A stretch of 36,419 nucleotides of DNA from Deltaproteobacteria bacterium (GTDB taxonomy: Bacteria; Desulfobacterota; Binatia; UTPRO1). The translations under genes and the position numbers were made by a program. Below, one piece after another: positions 8,356 through 15,568 of the stretch; positions within the stretch are counted from its first letter, which is position 1, and every line of letters begins with the position of its first letter. The notes under the pieces are model-generated. The model searched no databases, was not told the DNA's origin, and saw only the letters and a program-made list of their open reading frames with translations. The stretch covers positions 1-36,419 of the forward strand of contig VBKW01000202.1 in assembly GCA_005879405.1 (NCBI GenBank). Direction: 5' to 3'.

Positions 8356-9053
8356 TCCTTCATCGTCTCCTCCTCCCACCACCACCGGCCCTCGCGCTCG
8401 TGCTGACCCGGGTTCACCGGGCGTGTGCAAGGCTCGCACCCGATCGAGACGAATCCGCGGTCGTGGAGCGCGTTGTACGGCACACCGTGCTCACGGATGT
8501 AGGCCCAAACCTGCTTCGACGTCCAATTCGCGATCGGGTTGAACTTGACGAGCGGTCGCTCCTCCGAGCCGAACGTCGGATCGAGCTGCACGACCGGCAC
8601 CTCGGCGCGCGTGCCAGGGCTCTGGTCGCGACGCTGGCCGGTCACCCACGCCGCGAGTGGACGGAGAGCGCGCACGAGCGGCTCGACTTTACGAATCCCA
8701 CAGCACTCCTTGTGGCCGTCCTGGTAGAAGGAGAAGAGGCCCTTCTCGCGCACCAGCTTCTGCACCGCGTCGGGTTGCGGAAAGAACGCCTCGATCTCGA
8801 TGCCGTAATGGCCGCGCACTCGCTCGAGGAACTGGTACGTCTCGGGGTGCAGCCGTCCGGTATCGAGCGAGAACACGCGAAACCGGCCGCCGATCTTCGC
8901 TGCCATGTCGACGAGGACGACGTCCTCGGCGCCGCTGAACGAGATCGCGAGATCCGGCGCGTACTCGCGGATCGCGATCGCGAGGATCTCGCGGGGATCA
9001 CGCGATGCGTACTCGGCAGCCAGCGCGGGAATTGCCGTGGGATCGAGTGCCAT
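8322..9053 (-). CDS. cysH: CysH-family adenylylsulfate / phosphoadenylylsulfate reductase (second)
   Basis: The 243-residue protein starts [17 protein letters not shown] and has the full CysH pattern: [104 protein letters not shown] and the catalytic KECGLH near the end. The CC and CxxC cysteines indicate an iron-sulfur APS reductase type. It is the more canonical of the two CysH proteins in this window and is clearly diverged from the other, so the pair is old and unrelated to the recent tandem duplication. The start ATG has GGAGAA just upstream and a plausible promoter at 9092-9120. It is followed by the overlapping PNPOx-like gene. Confidence 0.93.
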   Translation of the reverse strand: MALDPTAIPALAAEYASRDPREILAIAIREYAPDLAISFSGAEDVVLVDMAAKIGGRFRVFSLDTGRLHPETYQFLERVRGHYGIEIEAFFPQPDAVQKLVREKGLFSFYQDGHKECCGIRKVEPLVRALRPLAAWVTGQRRDQSPGTRAEVPVVQLDPTFGSEERPLVKFNPIANWTSKQVWAYIREHGVPYNALHDRGFVSIGCEPCTRPVNPGQHEREGRWWWEEETMKECGLHAGNVQK

Positions 9054-9413
9054 TGGTAGTTCTCCGGGTAGGGAGCGAAATTGAGCCTCGTTATGTACCC
9101 CCCTCGCATCTGTGTCGCAAGCGAATCCGCGCGGGGGTAATGGGGCGATTTGCGTCGCGATACTTCGTTGCTCGGTCGTTCCGCTGCTCGGCGTAGCGCT
9201 GCTACGCCTGCGCTGCTCACTTCCCTCGCGCCTCGTCTCGCTCGCAACTCCCCCCCTTACCAGCGGCGCCTCCGCCGGCGCGCAAATCGACTCGGTGCTC
9301 GCGCGGGACGTCGCCGATGCGGCGGGCGCCTCGCGACGAACGTAGCCTGCGACGCAGCTGCCGCGAAGTCCCCGGCGCGGCGACCTGCGCGACCTTTCGG
9401 CGCGGCGCGCTCA
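9054..9413. other. Intergenic region upstream of the second cysH, no gene seen
   Basis: I find no supported coding frame here; open frames are arginine-rich shadows. It holds the promoter of the second cysH and an 8-bp hairpin (GGCGTAGC / GCTACGCC, 9190-9208), and adjoins the large inverted repeat that starts at 9414. Confidence 0.6.
9092..9120 (-). promoter_or_regulatory. Possible promoter of the second cysH
   Basis: On the reverse strand TTGCGA (9120-9115), 17 nt, TACATA (9097-9092), about 39 nt upstream of the start codon. Four and three matches to consensus. No SAM-riboswitch-like structure was recognised. Confidence 0.4.
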
Positions 9414-9621
9414 CCGAAGCGGGATCTGTCCGTCGCGCGACGGGCAGCATCTCACGACGGCGGCGCGGTGGCAGGAGGGCGGGAGCTCTTCTCTGCACCC
9501 GTGGTGCGCAAACTTACCCTCTTGCGCACGTCGGGTGCAGAGAAGAGCTCCCGCCCTCCTGCCACCGCGCCGCCGCCGTGAGGAGACGCTACGCCTTCGC
9601 GACGGACAGATCCCGCTTCGG
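9414..9621. repeat. Very long inverted repeat (near-palindrome) at the patatin gene 3' end
   Basis: Inner arms 9451-9511 and 9522-9582 pair over 61 bp with three mismatches, including 44 bp of perfect match (9458-9500), around a 10-nt loop. After an unpaired stretch of 13/15 nt, outer arms 9414-9437 and 9598-9621 pair perfectly over 24 bp. The right outer arm is coding sequence for the last codons of the patatin-like protein (PKRDLSVA), so the left arm is an inverted copy of that gene end plus its downstream DNA. No T tract follows, so it is not a normal intrinsic terminator, although the transcript would fold extremely stably. Confidence 0.95.
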
Positions 9622-10842
9622 GACCTCGCGCATGAGGACGTCGGACGCTTCTTCGGGCGTGTCGGCGGCCTGCATGCGTTGCACGCCTTCGCTGACCGTC
9701 TTGCGCGTCATGAGTATCCCGTAGCTCTCGAGGATGCGCCGCACCATGTCGTAATGGGTGTCGATCGATTGCGTGACCGACAGGTAGCCGTGCTGCGCGG
9801 CGCGCTGACGCTCCCAGAACGCGAGCGGCGTCATCTGGAAGAAGTCGATGTCGTTTTCCGTCGGCTCGATGAGGATGATGTCGCCCTTGAAGTTCGGATC
9901 GTCCTGGTACTGGCGCAGCCCGAGCTGCAGGCGCGAGTGCAGGAGCGTCCGCAGCACCTGGTTCAGGATCATCAGCATGCCGCGGTCGGCGAGCTGCATG
10001 CTCTCGGCGACGTAGTCGTCCTTCTGCGGATCGTACTTGCGGACGACGCGGTTCGAGAACGGCCGGAATGGGTTGTAGCAGATGATGAGATCGGCGCCGT
10101 GTTCGATCGCGACGTCGATGTTCGCGGTGCGCCGCACGCCGCCGTCGACGTAGTCGACGCCGCGGATGCGCGCCGGACAGTAGAAGCCGGGCAGCGCCGT
10201 CGACGCCTGCACCGCCTCGGAGATGCTGAGCGAGCTGTCCTCGTCGTGGCCGAAGACGACACGCTCCGCCGAGTCGAGGTTCATCGCGACGATGTGCCCC
10301 GACGGCAGGTAGTCGAGCGGGAACGGGAACGGGCGCGTCGTGATCAGCGCGTCGGCGATCGGCATCAGGATCTCGCGCAGGTGCGCGAGCGAGCGCTCGC
10401 GCAAGAACGACTGGACCGGGGCGCTGATGCGCTCCGCGAGCGCCGGGCTCTTCGCCACCAGGTCGAGCACTGACCCGGGGATGAATGCCGCGAGATCGAG
10501 CACGTACCGCAGCGGCTTCTCCAGGAACTCGTGGTAGTTGGGCTGGTAGAAGTCGAGCAGGCCGAACTGGGTGAACTCGGTCGAGCTACCCTCGAGGCTG
10601 CGCATCATCACCGGCGGCGTGACGCCGCTCGCGAGCGGCGCCCCCAGGAACGCGCCCGCGGAGAGACCGACGTACATGTCGAAGTCGGTCGTCTTGCGGT
10701 TCACCAGGAAGTCGTCGAACGCCTTCAAGCCGCCGAGCTTGAAGCCACCGCCGCTGATCGCGCCGCCGGCGAGCACGAGCGCAACGCGGGGGTTGCGCTT
10801 CCGAACGGTGAGATCGCTCTTCTGGACGATCGTGATTCCCAT
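9589..10842 (-). CDS. Patatin-like phospholipase
   Basis: The 417-residue protein begins MGITIVQKSDLTVRKRNPRV. It shows the patatin features in order: glycine-rich oxyanion motif LAGGAISGGGFKLGGLKAF, the nucleophile elbow GLSAGAFLGAP (serine in GxSxG) and the dyad aspartate in VDGGVRRTANIDVAIEHGAD. Patatin-type acyl hydrolases cleave acyl esters of lipids with a Ser-Asp dyad; the bacterial substrate is unknown. The central region (FYQPNYHEFLEKPLRYV) is not a segment I can assign. ATG 10842 has a weak GGAAGA upstream; the frame stays open for 84 more codons without family similarity. The 3' end lies inside the long inverted repeat at 9414-9621. Confidence 0.88.
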   Translation of the reverse strand: MGITIVQKSDLTVRKRNPRVALVLAGGAISGGGFKLGGLKAFDDFLVNRKTTDFDMYVGLSAGAFLGAPLASGVTPPVMMRSLEGSSTEFTQFGLLDFYQPNYHEFLEKPLRYVLDLAAFIPGSVLDLVAKSPALAERISAPVQSFLRERSLAHLREILMPIADALITTRPFPFPLDYLPSGHIVAMNLDSAERVVFGHDEDSSLSISEAVQASTALPGFYCPARIRGVDYVDGGVRRTANIDVAIEHGADLIICYNPFRPFSNRVVRKYDPQKDDYVAESMQLADRGMLMILNQVLRTLLHSRLQLGLRQYQDDPNFKGDIILIEPTENDIDFFQMTPLAFWERQRAAQHGYLSVTQSIDTHYDMVRRILESYGILMTRKTVSEGVQRMQAADTPEEASDVLMREVPKRDLSVAKA

Positions 10843-10937
10843 GTCAGTCTTCCATGCGGAGCCTGCGCCGGGCGCCTCCGCCATTATGGTGGATGCGCGC
10901 GGTGTACGCAGCTGCCGCTCTCGTCGCGCCAGACCGA

Positions 10938-11264
10938 TCAGCCGTTGGATGTCGCCGGCGAGGTCCGGATAGCGACCGCGCAGGCGCCACAAATGCCCAA
11001 CGTCGGGATCGTCGTGCGGCGACCCTCCCCACCGTGGTGCGGCCGACAGACGTCGTCCGCGCTCTGGATCGTCCACTCCCGTTCCGCGAGCCATTCCTCA
11101 CGCCACCCCGAAGCAGCAAGCTGTGTGCCACTTCCGCCATGCGCCACATTCCCGTGCTCACGTGGAAACCGGTGTGACTCCGCTCCGCGAATTGGAAACT
11201 TCACCGCCCCGTAACCCAGAAGGACGCAGAGCGTCAAGAGGGAACTTTTGATTCGGTGTGTCAT
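10938..11264 (-). CDS. Candidate small membrane-anchored protein, function unknown
   Basis: A 108-residue frame starts at ATG 11264, 19 nt after the stop of the murU-like gene on the same strand. It opens with a basic N-terminus and a hydrophobic segment (MTHRIKSSLLTLCVLLGYG, then AVKF), which would be a signal anchor. The rest (WREEWLAEREWTIQSADD...) is not recognised. Third-position GC is lower than in neighbouring genes. From about 11010 a second frame (DVGHLWRLRGRYPDLAG and IQRLIGLARRERQLR) looks more protein-like, so a frameshift within this gene is possible. There is no good Shine-Dalgarno. Without this gene, 10843-11283 would be a 440-bp gap. Confidence 0.35.
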   Translation of the reverse strand: MTHRIKSSLLTLCVLLGYGAVKFPIRGAESHRFPREHGNVAHGGSGTQLAASGWREEWLAEREWTIQSADDVCRPHHGGEGRRTTIPTLGICGACAVAIRTSPATSNG

Positions 11265-11283
11265 CGCGACCCGACGCACGGTC

Positions 11284-12015
11284 TCACAGGAAGTGCAGCG
11301 GCGGTCGCTCCTCGAGGATTGCGTTGGCGCGCGCGAGATCCGCCGCCGTGTCGATGACGCGCCAGAATCCGGCGAACGGAAAGCCGTACAAGCCTTCGTC
11401 TGCCGCGAGCATCGCCGGGTACGTCGCGCGCGTGATGCTGAAGGTGGTGCCCGGGTCCGGCATGTAGTCGAGCACGCGCGACGAGAGCACGTGCACGCCC
11501 GCGAACATGTACGGCACGAGCGCCGTTTCGACCTCCGCCGGACGCCCGAGGAAGCGGCGGATGCGTTCCTCGCCGTCGATCTCGACGAGACCGTACCGCT
11601 GCTGCTCGGGATCGTGACGCAGGACGAGCGTCGCTGCGGCACGCCGGGCGCGGTGCGCGGCGAGGAGCGCGTCGAGTGGCAGGTCGATGATCGTGTCGCC
11701 GTTCAGCACGAGGAAGTCGTCGTCGCCGAGGAGCGACGCCGCGTTCTTGATCGCGCCGCCGGTATCGAGCAGCGGGTCCTCCGGCGAGTACACGATGCGC
11801 ACCCCCAACGTGTCGCCGCTGCCGAGCGCCGCGCGCAGCGCATCGCCTTGATGGTGAAGATTGATGATCACGTCGACGATTCCGTAGCGCCGCAGCAAGA
11901 GCAGGTTGTATTCGATGAGCGGCCGCCCGTGGACGTCGACGAGCGGCTTCGGACGATCGAGTGTCAGCGGTCGCAGCCGGGTCCCGAGACCCGCGGCGAG
12001 AATCATCGCTTTCAC
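11284..12015 (-). CDS. murU: Sugar-1-phosphate nucleotidyltransferase, probably MurNAc-1-phosphate uridylyltransferase
   Basis: The 243-residue protein carries the N-terminal signature MILAAGLGTRLRPLTLDRPK of nucleotidyltransferases, then VNLHHQG-like INLHHQGDALRAAL, DTGGAIKNAASLL, FLVLNGDTIIDLPL and FAGFWRVIDTAADL. The family transfers a nucleotidyl group from NTP to a sugar-1-phosphate. The MurU assignment (UTP plus MurNAc-1-P) rests on its pairing with the AmgK-like kinase immediately upstream, as in the Pseudomonas putida recycling route; other hexose-1-P substrates are possible. The GTG at 12015 overlaps the kinase stop (GTGA), showing translational coupling; ATG 12006 is an alternative start. 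Confidence 0.75.
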   Translation of the reverse strand: MKAMILAAGLGTRLRPLTLDRPKPLVDVHGRPLIEYNLLLLRRYGIVDVIINLHHQGDALRAALGSGDTLGVRIVYSPEDPLLDTGGAIKNAASLLGDDDFLVLNGDTIIDLPLDALLAAHRARRAAATLVLRHDPEQQRYGLVEIDGEERIRRFLGRPAEVETALVPYMFAGVHVLSSRVLDYMPDPGTTFSITRATYPAMLAADEGLYGFPFAGFWRVIDTAADLARANAILEERPPLHFL

Positions 12016-13097
12016 GACGAGCCCGCGTCCGCGCGCTCGGGCCAGGGGAGCGCCGCGAACTCGTCGGCGAGGCCGCCGGGGAGCGCCGTTTCGGCGATGA
12101 AGCGCCGCGCCGTCGCGACGACGTCGGGAAGGAACGCGAGCGGCGCCGGTTTCTCCTTCGCGAGCGCGACGTACTGAATGCGGCCGATCACCTTGAGCGC
12201 GCGCTGCAGCGCCAGCAAACGATAACGCCGCGCCGACGCCGCGTCGTCGGCGCCGCCACGAAGGCGCCAGTAGTGCGCACGCAGGCGGTCGACCATCGGC
12301 GCCGAGACGATCCGCGGCGTCACGCGATCGGTCAAGAGCGAAGCCAGGTCGTACTCCGGCGGCGCGAGCAGTGCGTCCTGGAAGTCGATGATGAACGGAT
12401 CGTCGCCGCGCAGGAGGATGTTCCAGCCGTGATAATCGCGGTGGCTGAGCACGAGCGGCGCGTCGGCGAGCTCGGCCGTGAGCGCGGCGAAGCTCGCCTC
12501 GAAGCCGGCGCGCGCACGCGCGGCGAGCGGCGCGCCGAGACGGCGCTCGACGCCCCACTCGAGAAAATGCTCGAGCTCCCAGCGATAGAGGCGATCGTCG
12601 AAGCGCTGCCCGAACGCGATGCTCGTGCGGTCGCGACTCGCGGTGCCGCGCTCGTGTAGGACCACGAGCGCCTCGAGCGCACGCGCGTAGAGCCTTTCCG
12701 CGTCGCGCGGCGCCTTGGCGACGCGATCCCACAGCACGACGTCGCCGCCGTCCTCGAGCAGCAGGATGCCGGCGTCGAGATCGGCCGCATACACCGCGGG
12801 GACCGCGGCGCCGATCGACGTCAGCAAGCGGTGTACGTCGAGAAACGGCAGCTCGCGCAGCGGCTCCGGAAAAATGCAGAGCTCCTCCGAGCTGAGCGGC
12901 AATCCGCTGCCGGCGAGCACCATGACCACGATCGTCGCCGGGGCGTCGCCGTCGGTCGTGCGCGCACGCAGGTACCGCCGCGCGGAGAAATCGCCGGCGA
13001 CGTGCGCCAGCGCCGTCACGCGCGCGCCCGGCCAGCGTCGGGCGACGACCGCGGCGATCGCGGGCGCGACGGCATCGCTCGTCATTCGATCGTCCAC
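12012..13097 (-). CDS. amgK: AmgK-like aminoglycoside phosphotransferase-fold sugar kinase
   Basis: The 361-residue protein has the APH/choline-kinase fold signatures: the catalytic loop VLSHRDYHGWNILLRGDD, the metal-binding FIIDFQDALLAPPEYDLASL and an N-terminal nucleotide lobe with VAGDFSARRYLRA. AmgK phosphorylates the anomeric carbon of MurNAc or GlcNAc, giving the substrate of MurU in peptidoglycan recycling; the neighbouring nucleotidyltransferase supports this but does not prove it. The start GTG 13097 has AGGAGG at good distance; ATG 13085 would be too far from it. A promoter-like TTGACA lies at 13146-13141 on the reverse strand. The gene is divergent from nuoA. Confidence 0.8.
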   Translation of the reverse strand: MDDRMTSDAVAPAIAAVVARRWPGARVTALAHVAGDFSARRYLRARTTDGDAPATIVVMVLAGSGLPLSSEELCIFPEPLRELPFLDVHRLLTSIGAAVPAVYAADLDAGILLLEDGGDVVLWDRVAKAPRDAERLYARALEALVVLHERGTASRDRTSIAFGQRFDDRLYRWELEHFLEWGVERRLGAPLAARARAGFEASFAALTAELADAPLVLSHRDYHGWNILLRGDDPFIIDFQDALLAPPEYDLASLLTDRVTPRIVSAPMVDRLRAHYWRLRGGADDAASARRYRLLALQRALKVIGRIQYVALAKEKPAPLAFLPDVVATARRFIAETALPGGLADEFAALPWPERADAGSS

Positions 13098-13118
13098 CGC
13101 CGCTCCTCCTGCACCGCC

Positions 13119-13146
13119 GCTATCAGAGCCCGCAAAACGTTGTCAA
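13119..13146 (-). promoter_or_regulatory. Probable promoter of the amgK-murU operon
   Basis: On the reverse strand TTGACA (13146-13141), 16 nt, GATAGC (13124-13119). The -35 is perfect; the -10 is weak. It is about 22 nt upstream of the GTG start. Confidence 0.45.
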
Positions 13147-13184
13147 AACAGCGCGCCAGCGCAGCGTTGCGCACGGCGTTCACC

Positions 13185-13211
13185 TTGACTTGCTGGGACC
13201 CCTGGCATAGT
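13185..13211 (+). promoter_or_regulatory. Possible promoter of the nuo operon
   Basis: TTGACT (13185-13190), 15 nt, CATAGT (13206-13211), about 40 nt before nuoA. The spacing is short, so this is tentative. The 155-bp amgK-nuoA gap must hold both divergent promoters. Confidence 0.4.
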
Positions 13212-13252
13212 CGACACGCGTTCTCACGGCGGCGATTGCCGCGTTCCTGCAC

Positions 13253-13609
13253 ATGCTAGACCAATATCTCGGCGTCATCATCACGTTCGGGTTCGCCGCG
13301 GTGATCGTCGGCATCATGTGCGGCGCCAGCATGATTCTCGGCGTGCACCATCCCGGTCCGGTGAAGCAGCAGGTGTTCGAGTGCGGCAATCCGCCGACCG
13401 GTCCCGCGCGCGGTCGCTTCTCGGTGCGATTCTATCTCGTCGCCATTCTCTTCATCGTGTTCGACGTCGAGGTCGTGTTCTTGTATCCCTGGGCGATCGT
13501 CTTCCGCCGTCTCGGCGTGCCCGGGCTCGTCGAGATGGTCGTCTTCATCGGCGTGCTCGCGGCCGGGCTCGCGTACGTGTGGAAGAAGGGCGCGCTCGCC
13601 TGGGATTGA
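13253..13609 (+). CDS. nuoA: NADH-quinone oxidoreductase subunit A
   Basis: The 118-residue membrane protein has three hydrophobic segments and the family pattern FECGNPPTGPARGRFSVRFY followed by AILFIVFDVEVVFLYPWA, with the conserved acidic residues of the second helix. NuoA lies at the junction of the membrane and peripheral arms of complex I, next to NuoH and NuoJ. It is the first gene of the operon. The gap to the next gene, nuoH, is only 49 bp, where many bacteria have nuoBCDEFG between them. Confidence 0.93.
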   Translation: MLDQYLGVIITFGFAAVIVGIMCGASMILGVHHPGPVKQQVFECGNPPTGPARGRFSVRFYLVAILFIVFDVEVVFLYPWAIVFRRLGVPGLVEMVVFIGVLAAGLAYVWKKGALAWD

Positions 13610-13658
13610 GCGTGTGAAGCGCTGAGCCGACGCGAGCGCGAGGAGAGGAATCCGACGG

Positions 13659-14756
13659 GTGTGGGCTGACGCGGCGATAGCGGCCGTCAAGTCACTGGTG
13701 ATGCTGCTTCTAGCGCTCAACTTGACAGTCCTGCTCTTGTGGGTCGAGCGCAAAGGCAGCGCGCTCATCCAAGATCGCATCGGCGCCAATCGCGCCAACA
13801 TCTTCGGCGGCATCCTGCCGTTCAATCTCGGCATCGTGAACACGCTGATCGCCGACCCGATCAAGATGTTCACGAAGGAAGACGTCATTCCCGCCGGCGC
13901 CGACAAGCTCTTGCACTTCTTCGGCCCGTTCCTCGCGGTGTTTCCGGTGTTGGTGACGTTCGCCGCGGTGCCGTTCGGCGACGTCCTCGTGATCGGCGGT
14001 CGCGAGATCAACCTCCAAGTCGCGGAGCTGAACGTCGGCATCCTGTACGTGCTCGCGATGTCAGGGCTCTCCGTCTACGGCGTCGTCCTCGGCGGCTGGG
14101 CGACGAACAGCCGCTGGTCGCTCCTCGGCGCGATTCGCGGCTCCGCGCAGATGATCTCGTACGAGATCGCGATGGGACTCGGCTTGATCGGCGCGATCCT
14201 CGTCTTCGGCACGCTCGACTTACAGGCGATCGCGCGCGCCCAAGGCGCCACCATCTGGGGCGTGATCCCGGCGTGGGGCATCATCTATCAGCCGCTCGGG
14301 TTCCTGATCTTTCTCGTCGCCGGCATCGCCGAGACGAAGCGCGTGCCGTTCGATCTGCCCGAAGGCGAGTCGGAGCTGACGAGCGGGTACTTCACCGAGT
14401 ACTCGGGCAGCAAGCAGGCGACGTACATGATGAGCGACTTCGCCGAGATCGTCGTCGTCTCGGCGCTCGCGACCACGCTCTTCTTCGGCGCGTGGCAGGT
14501 GCCGTATCTCGCGCGCGACGGCTTCCATTTTCCCGGCGGCTTCGCGCTCGCGCTACCGCAAGTCGTCGTGGTCGTGATGCAGGTCGCGAGCTTCGTCCTG
14601 AAGGTGCTCATCCTCTGTTGCTTCCAGATCCTCGTGCGCTGGAGCTTGCCGCGCTACCGCTACGACCAGCTGATGGACCTCGGGTGGAAGACGCTTTTGC
14701 CACTCGCGCTCGCCAACGTGCTGATCACCGCGATCGTCATCGTGCTCGCCGGTTGA
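13659..14756 (+). CDS. nuoH: NADH-quinone oxidoreductase subunit H
   Basis: This 365-residue multi-helix protein forms the quinone-chamber subunit of complex I. Recognisable segments include [80 protein letters not shown] and [20 protein letters not shown]. The acidic loops around the ES.L.SG.Y.EYSG region are conserved and line the quinone site. The start is the GTG at 13659 with AGGAGAGG at 13641-13648. It directly follows nuoA and ends 2 nt before nuoJ. Confidence 0.95.
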   Translation: MWADAAIAAVKSLVMLLLALNLTVLLLWVERKGSALIQDRIGANRANIFGGILPFNLGIVNTLIADPIKMFTKEDVIPAGADKLLHFFGPFLAVFPVLVTFAAVPFGDVLVIGGREINLQVAELNVGILYVLAMSGLSVYGVVLGGWATNSRWSLLGAIRGSAQMISYEIAMGLGLIGAILVFGTLDLQAIARAQGATIWGVIPAWGIIYQPLGFLIFLVAGIAETKRVPFDLPEGESELTSGYFTEYSGSKQATYMMSDFAEIVVVSALATTLFFGAWQVPYLARDGFHFPGGFALALPQVVVVVMQVASFVLKVLILCCFQILVRWSLPRYRYDQLMDLGWKTLLPLALANVLITAIVIVLAG

Positions 14757-14758
14757 CG

Positions 14759-15262
14759 ATGGGATCCGTCACCTTCTTTCTCCTCGCGACCGCGCTCGTC
14801 GTCTCGGCGCTGACGGTCGTCGTGCACCCGAACCCGGTGAAGAGCGCGATGGCGCTCGTCGCGACGCTCTTCTTGCTGGCGGTCGAGTTCGTGTTTCTCG
14901 GCGCGCACATGATCGCGGCGCTGCAGGTGATCGTGTACGCGGGCGCGATCATGGTGCTCTTCCTCTTCGTGATCATGCTGCTGAACCTCTCCGACGAGGA
15001 AGCCGAGGCGCGCCGCCGCGGCCGCGCGCTCTTTCGGATCGGGGCGTGGATCGGCGGCGGCGTGCTCGCCGCCGAGCTCGCGGCGCTGTTCCTGCGCGTG
15101 CCGTTTCCCGCGCCGGCAGCGCCGCCGGCGGGCTACGGGGGAGCGGAGTCGGTCGCCACCGCGCTCTTCGTCGACTACGCCTTGCCCTTCGAGCTGACCT
15201 CGATCCTGCTGTTGATCGCGGTCATCGGCACCGTCGTCCTCGCGCAACGGCGGGCGAGCTGA
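14759..15262 (+). CDS. nuoJ: NADH-quinone oxidoreductase subunit J
   Basis: The 167-residue protein starts [20 protein letters not shown] and has five hydrophobic segments, with the typical [20 protein letters not shown] and [20 protein letters not shown] including the pi-bulge helix, and a final [16 protein letters not shown]. NuoJ is a small proton-path subunit of the complex I membrane arm. Its stop overlaps the nuoK start (TGATG). Confidence 0.92.
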   Translation: MGSVTFFLLATALVVSALTVVVHPNPVKSAMALVATLFLLAVEFVFLGAHMIAALQVIVYAGAIMVLFLFVIMLLNLSDEEAEARRRGRALFRIGAWIGGGVLAAELAALFLRVPFPAPAAPPAGYGGAESVATALFVDYALPFELTSILLLIAVIGTVVLAQRRAS

Positions 15263-15564
15263 TGGTCCCGACGAGCTGGTACCTCGCGCTCTCGGCGGTG
15301 CTCTTCGCGATCGGTGCGGTCGGCGTGCTCGTGCGCCGCAACATCATCGTCGTGTTCATGGCGATCGAGCTGATGCTGAACGCGGTGAACCTGACGTTCG
15401 TCGCGTTCGCGCGCCAGCTCGGCACGATCGACGGTCAGGTGATCGTGTTCTTCGTCATGACGGTCGCCGCCGCGGAGGCCGCCGTCGGGTTGGCGATCAT
15501 CATCGCCGCGTTCCGCAACCGTCCGACGGTGAACGCCGACGAGCTCGCCGTCTTGCGCTGGTGA
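15262..15564 (+). CDS. nuoK: NADH-quinone oxidoreductase subunit K
   Basis: The 100-residue protein has three membrane helices and the family signature [17 protein letters not shown] with the conserved membrane glutamate, then [20 protein letters not shown] with the second glutamate. These glutamates belong to the proton channel next to NuoJ and NuoN. The start overlaps nuoJ, and the stop is 4 nt before nuoL. Confidence 0.94.
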   Translation: MVPTSWYLALSAVLFAIGAVGVLVRRNIIVVFMAIELMLNAVNLTFVAFARQLGTIDGQVIVFFVMTVAAAEAAVGLAIIIAAFRNRPTVNADELAVLRW

Positions 15565-15568
15565 GACG

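Noticed and set aside
9414-9621. Reading the long inverted repeat as an ordinary intrinsic terminator
   Set aside because: No T tract follows on either strand and the arms are far longer than terminator stems; it also includes coding sequence.
9414-9621. Insertion-sequence or MITE ends
   Set aside because: No flanking target duplication or transposase is visible and the arms meet within 10 nt, leaving no room for an element body.
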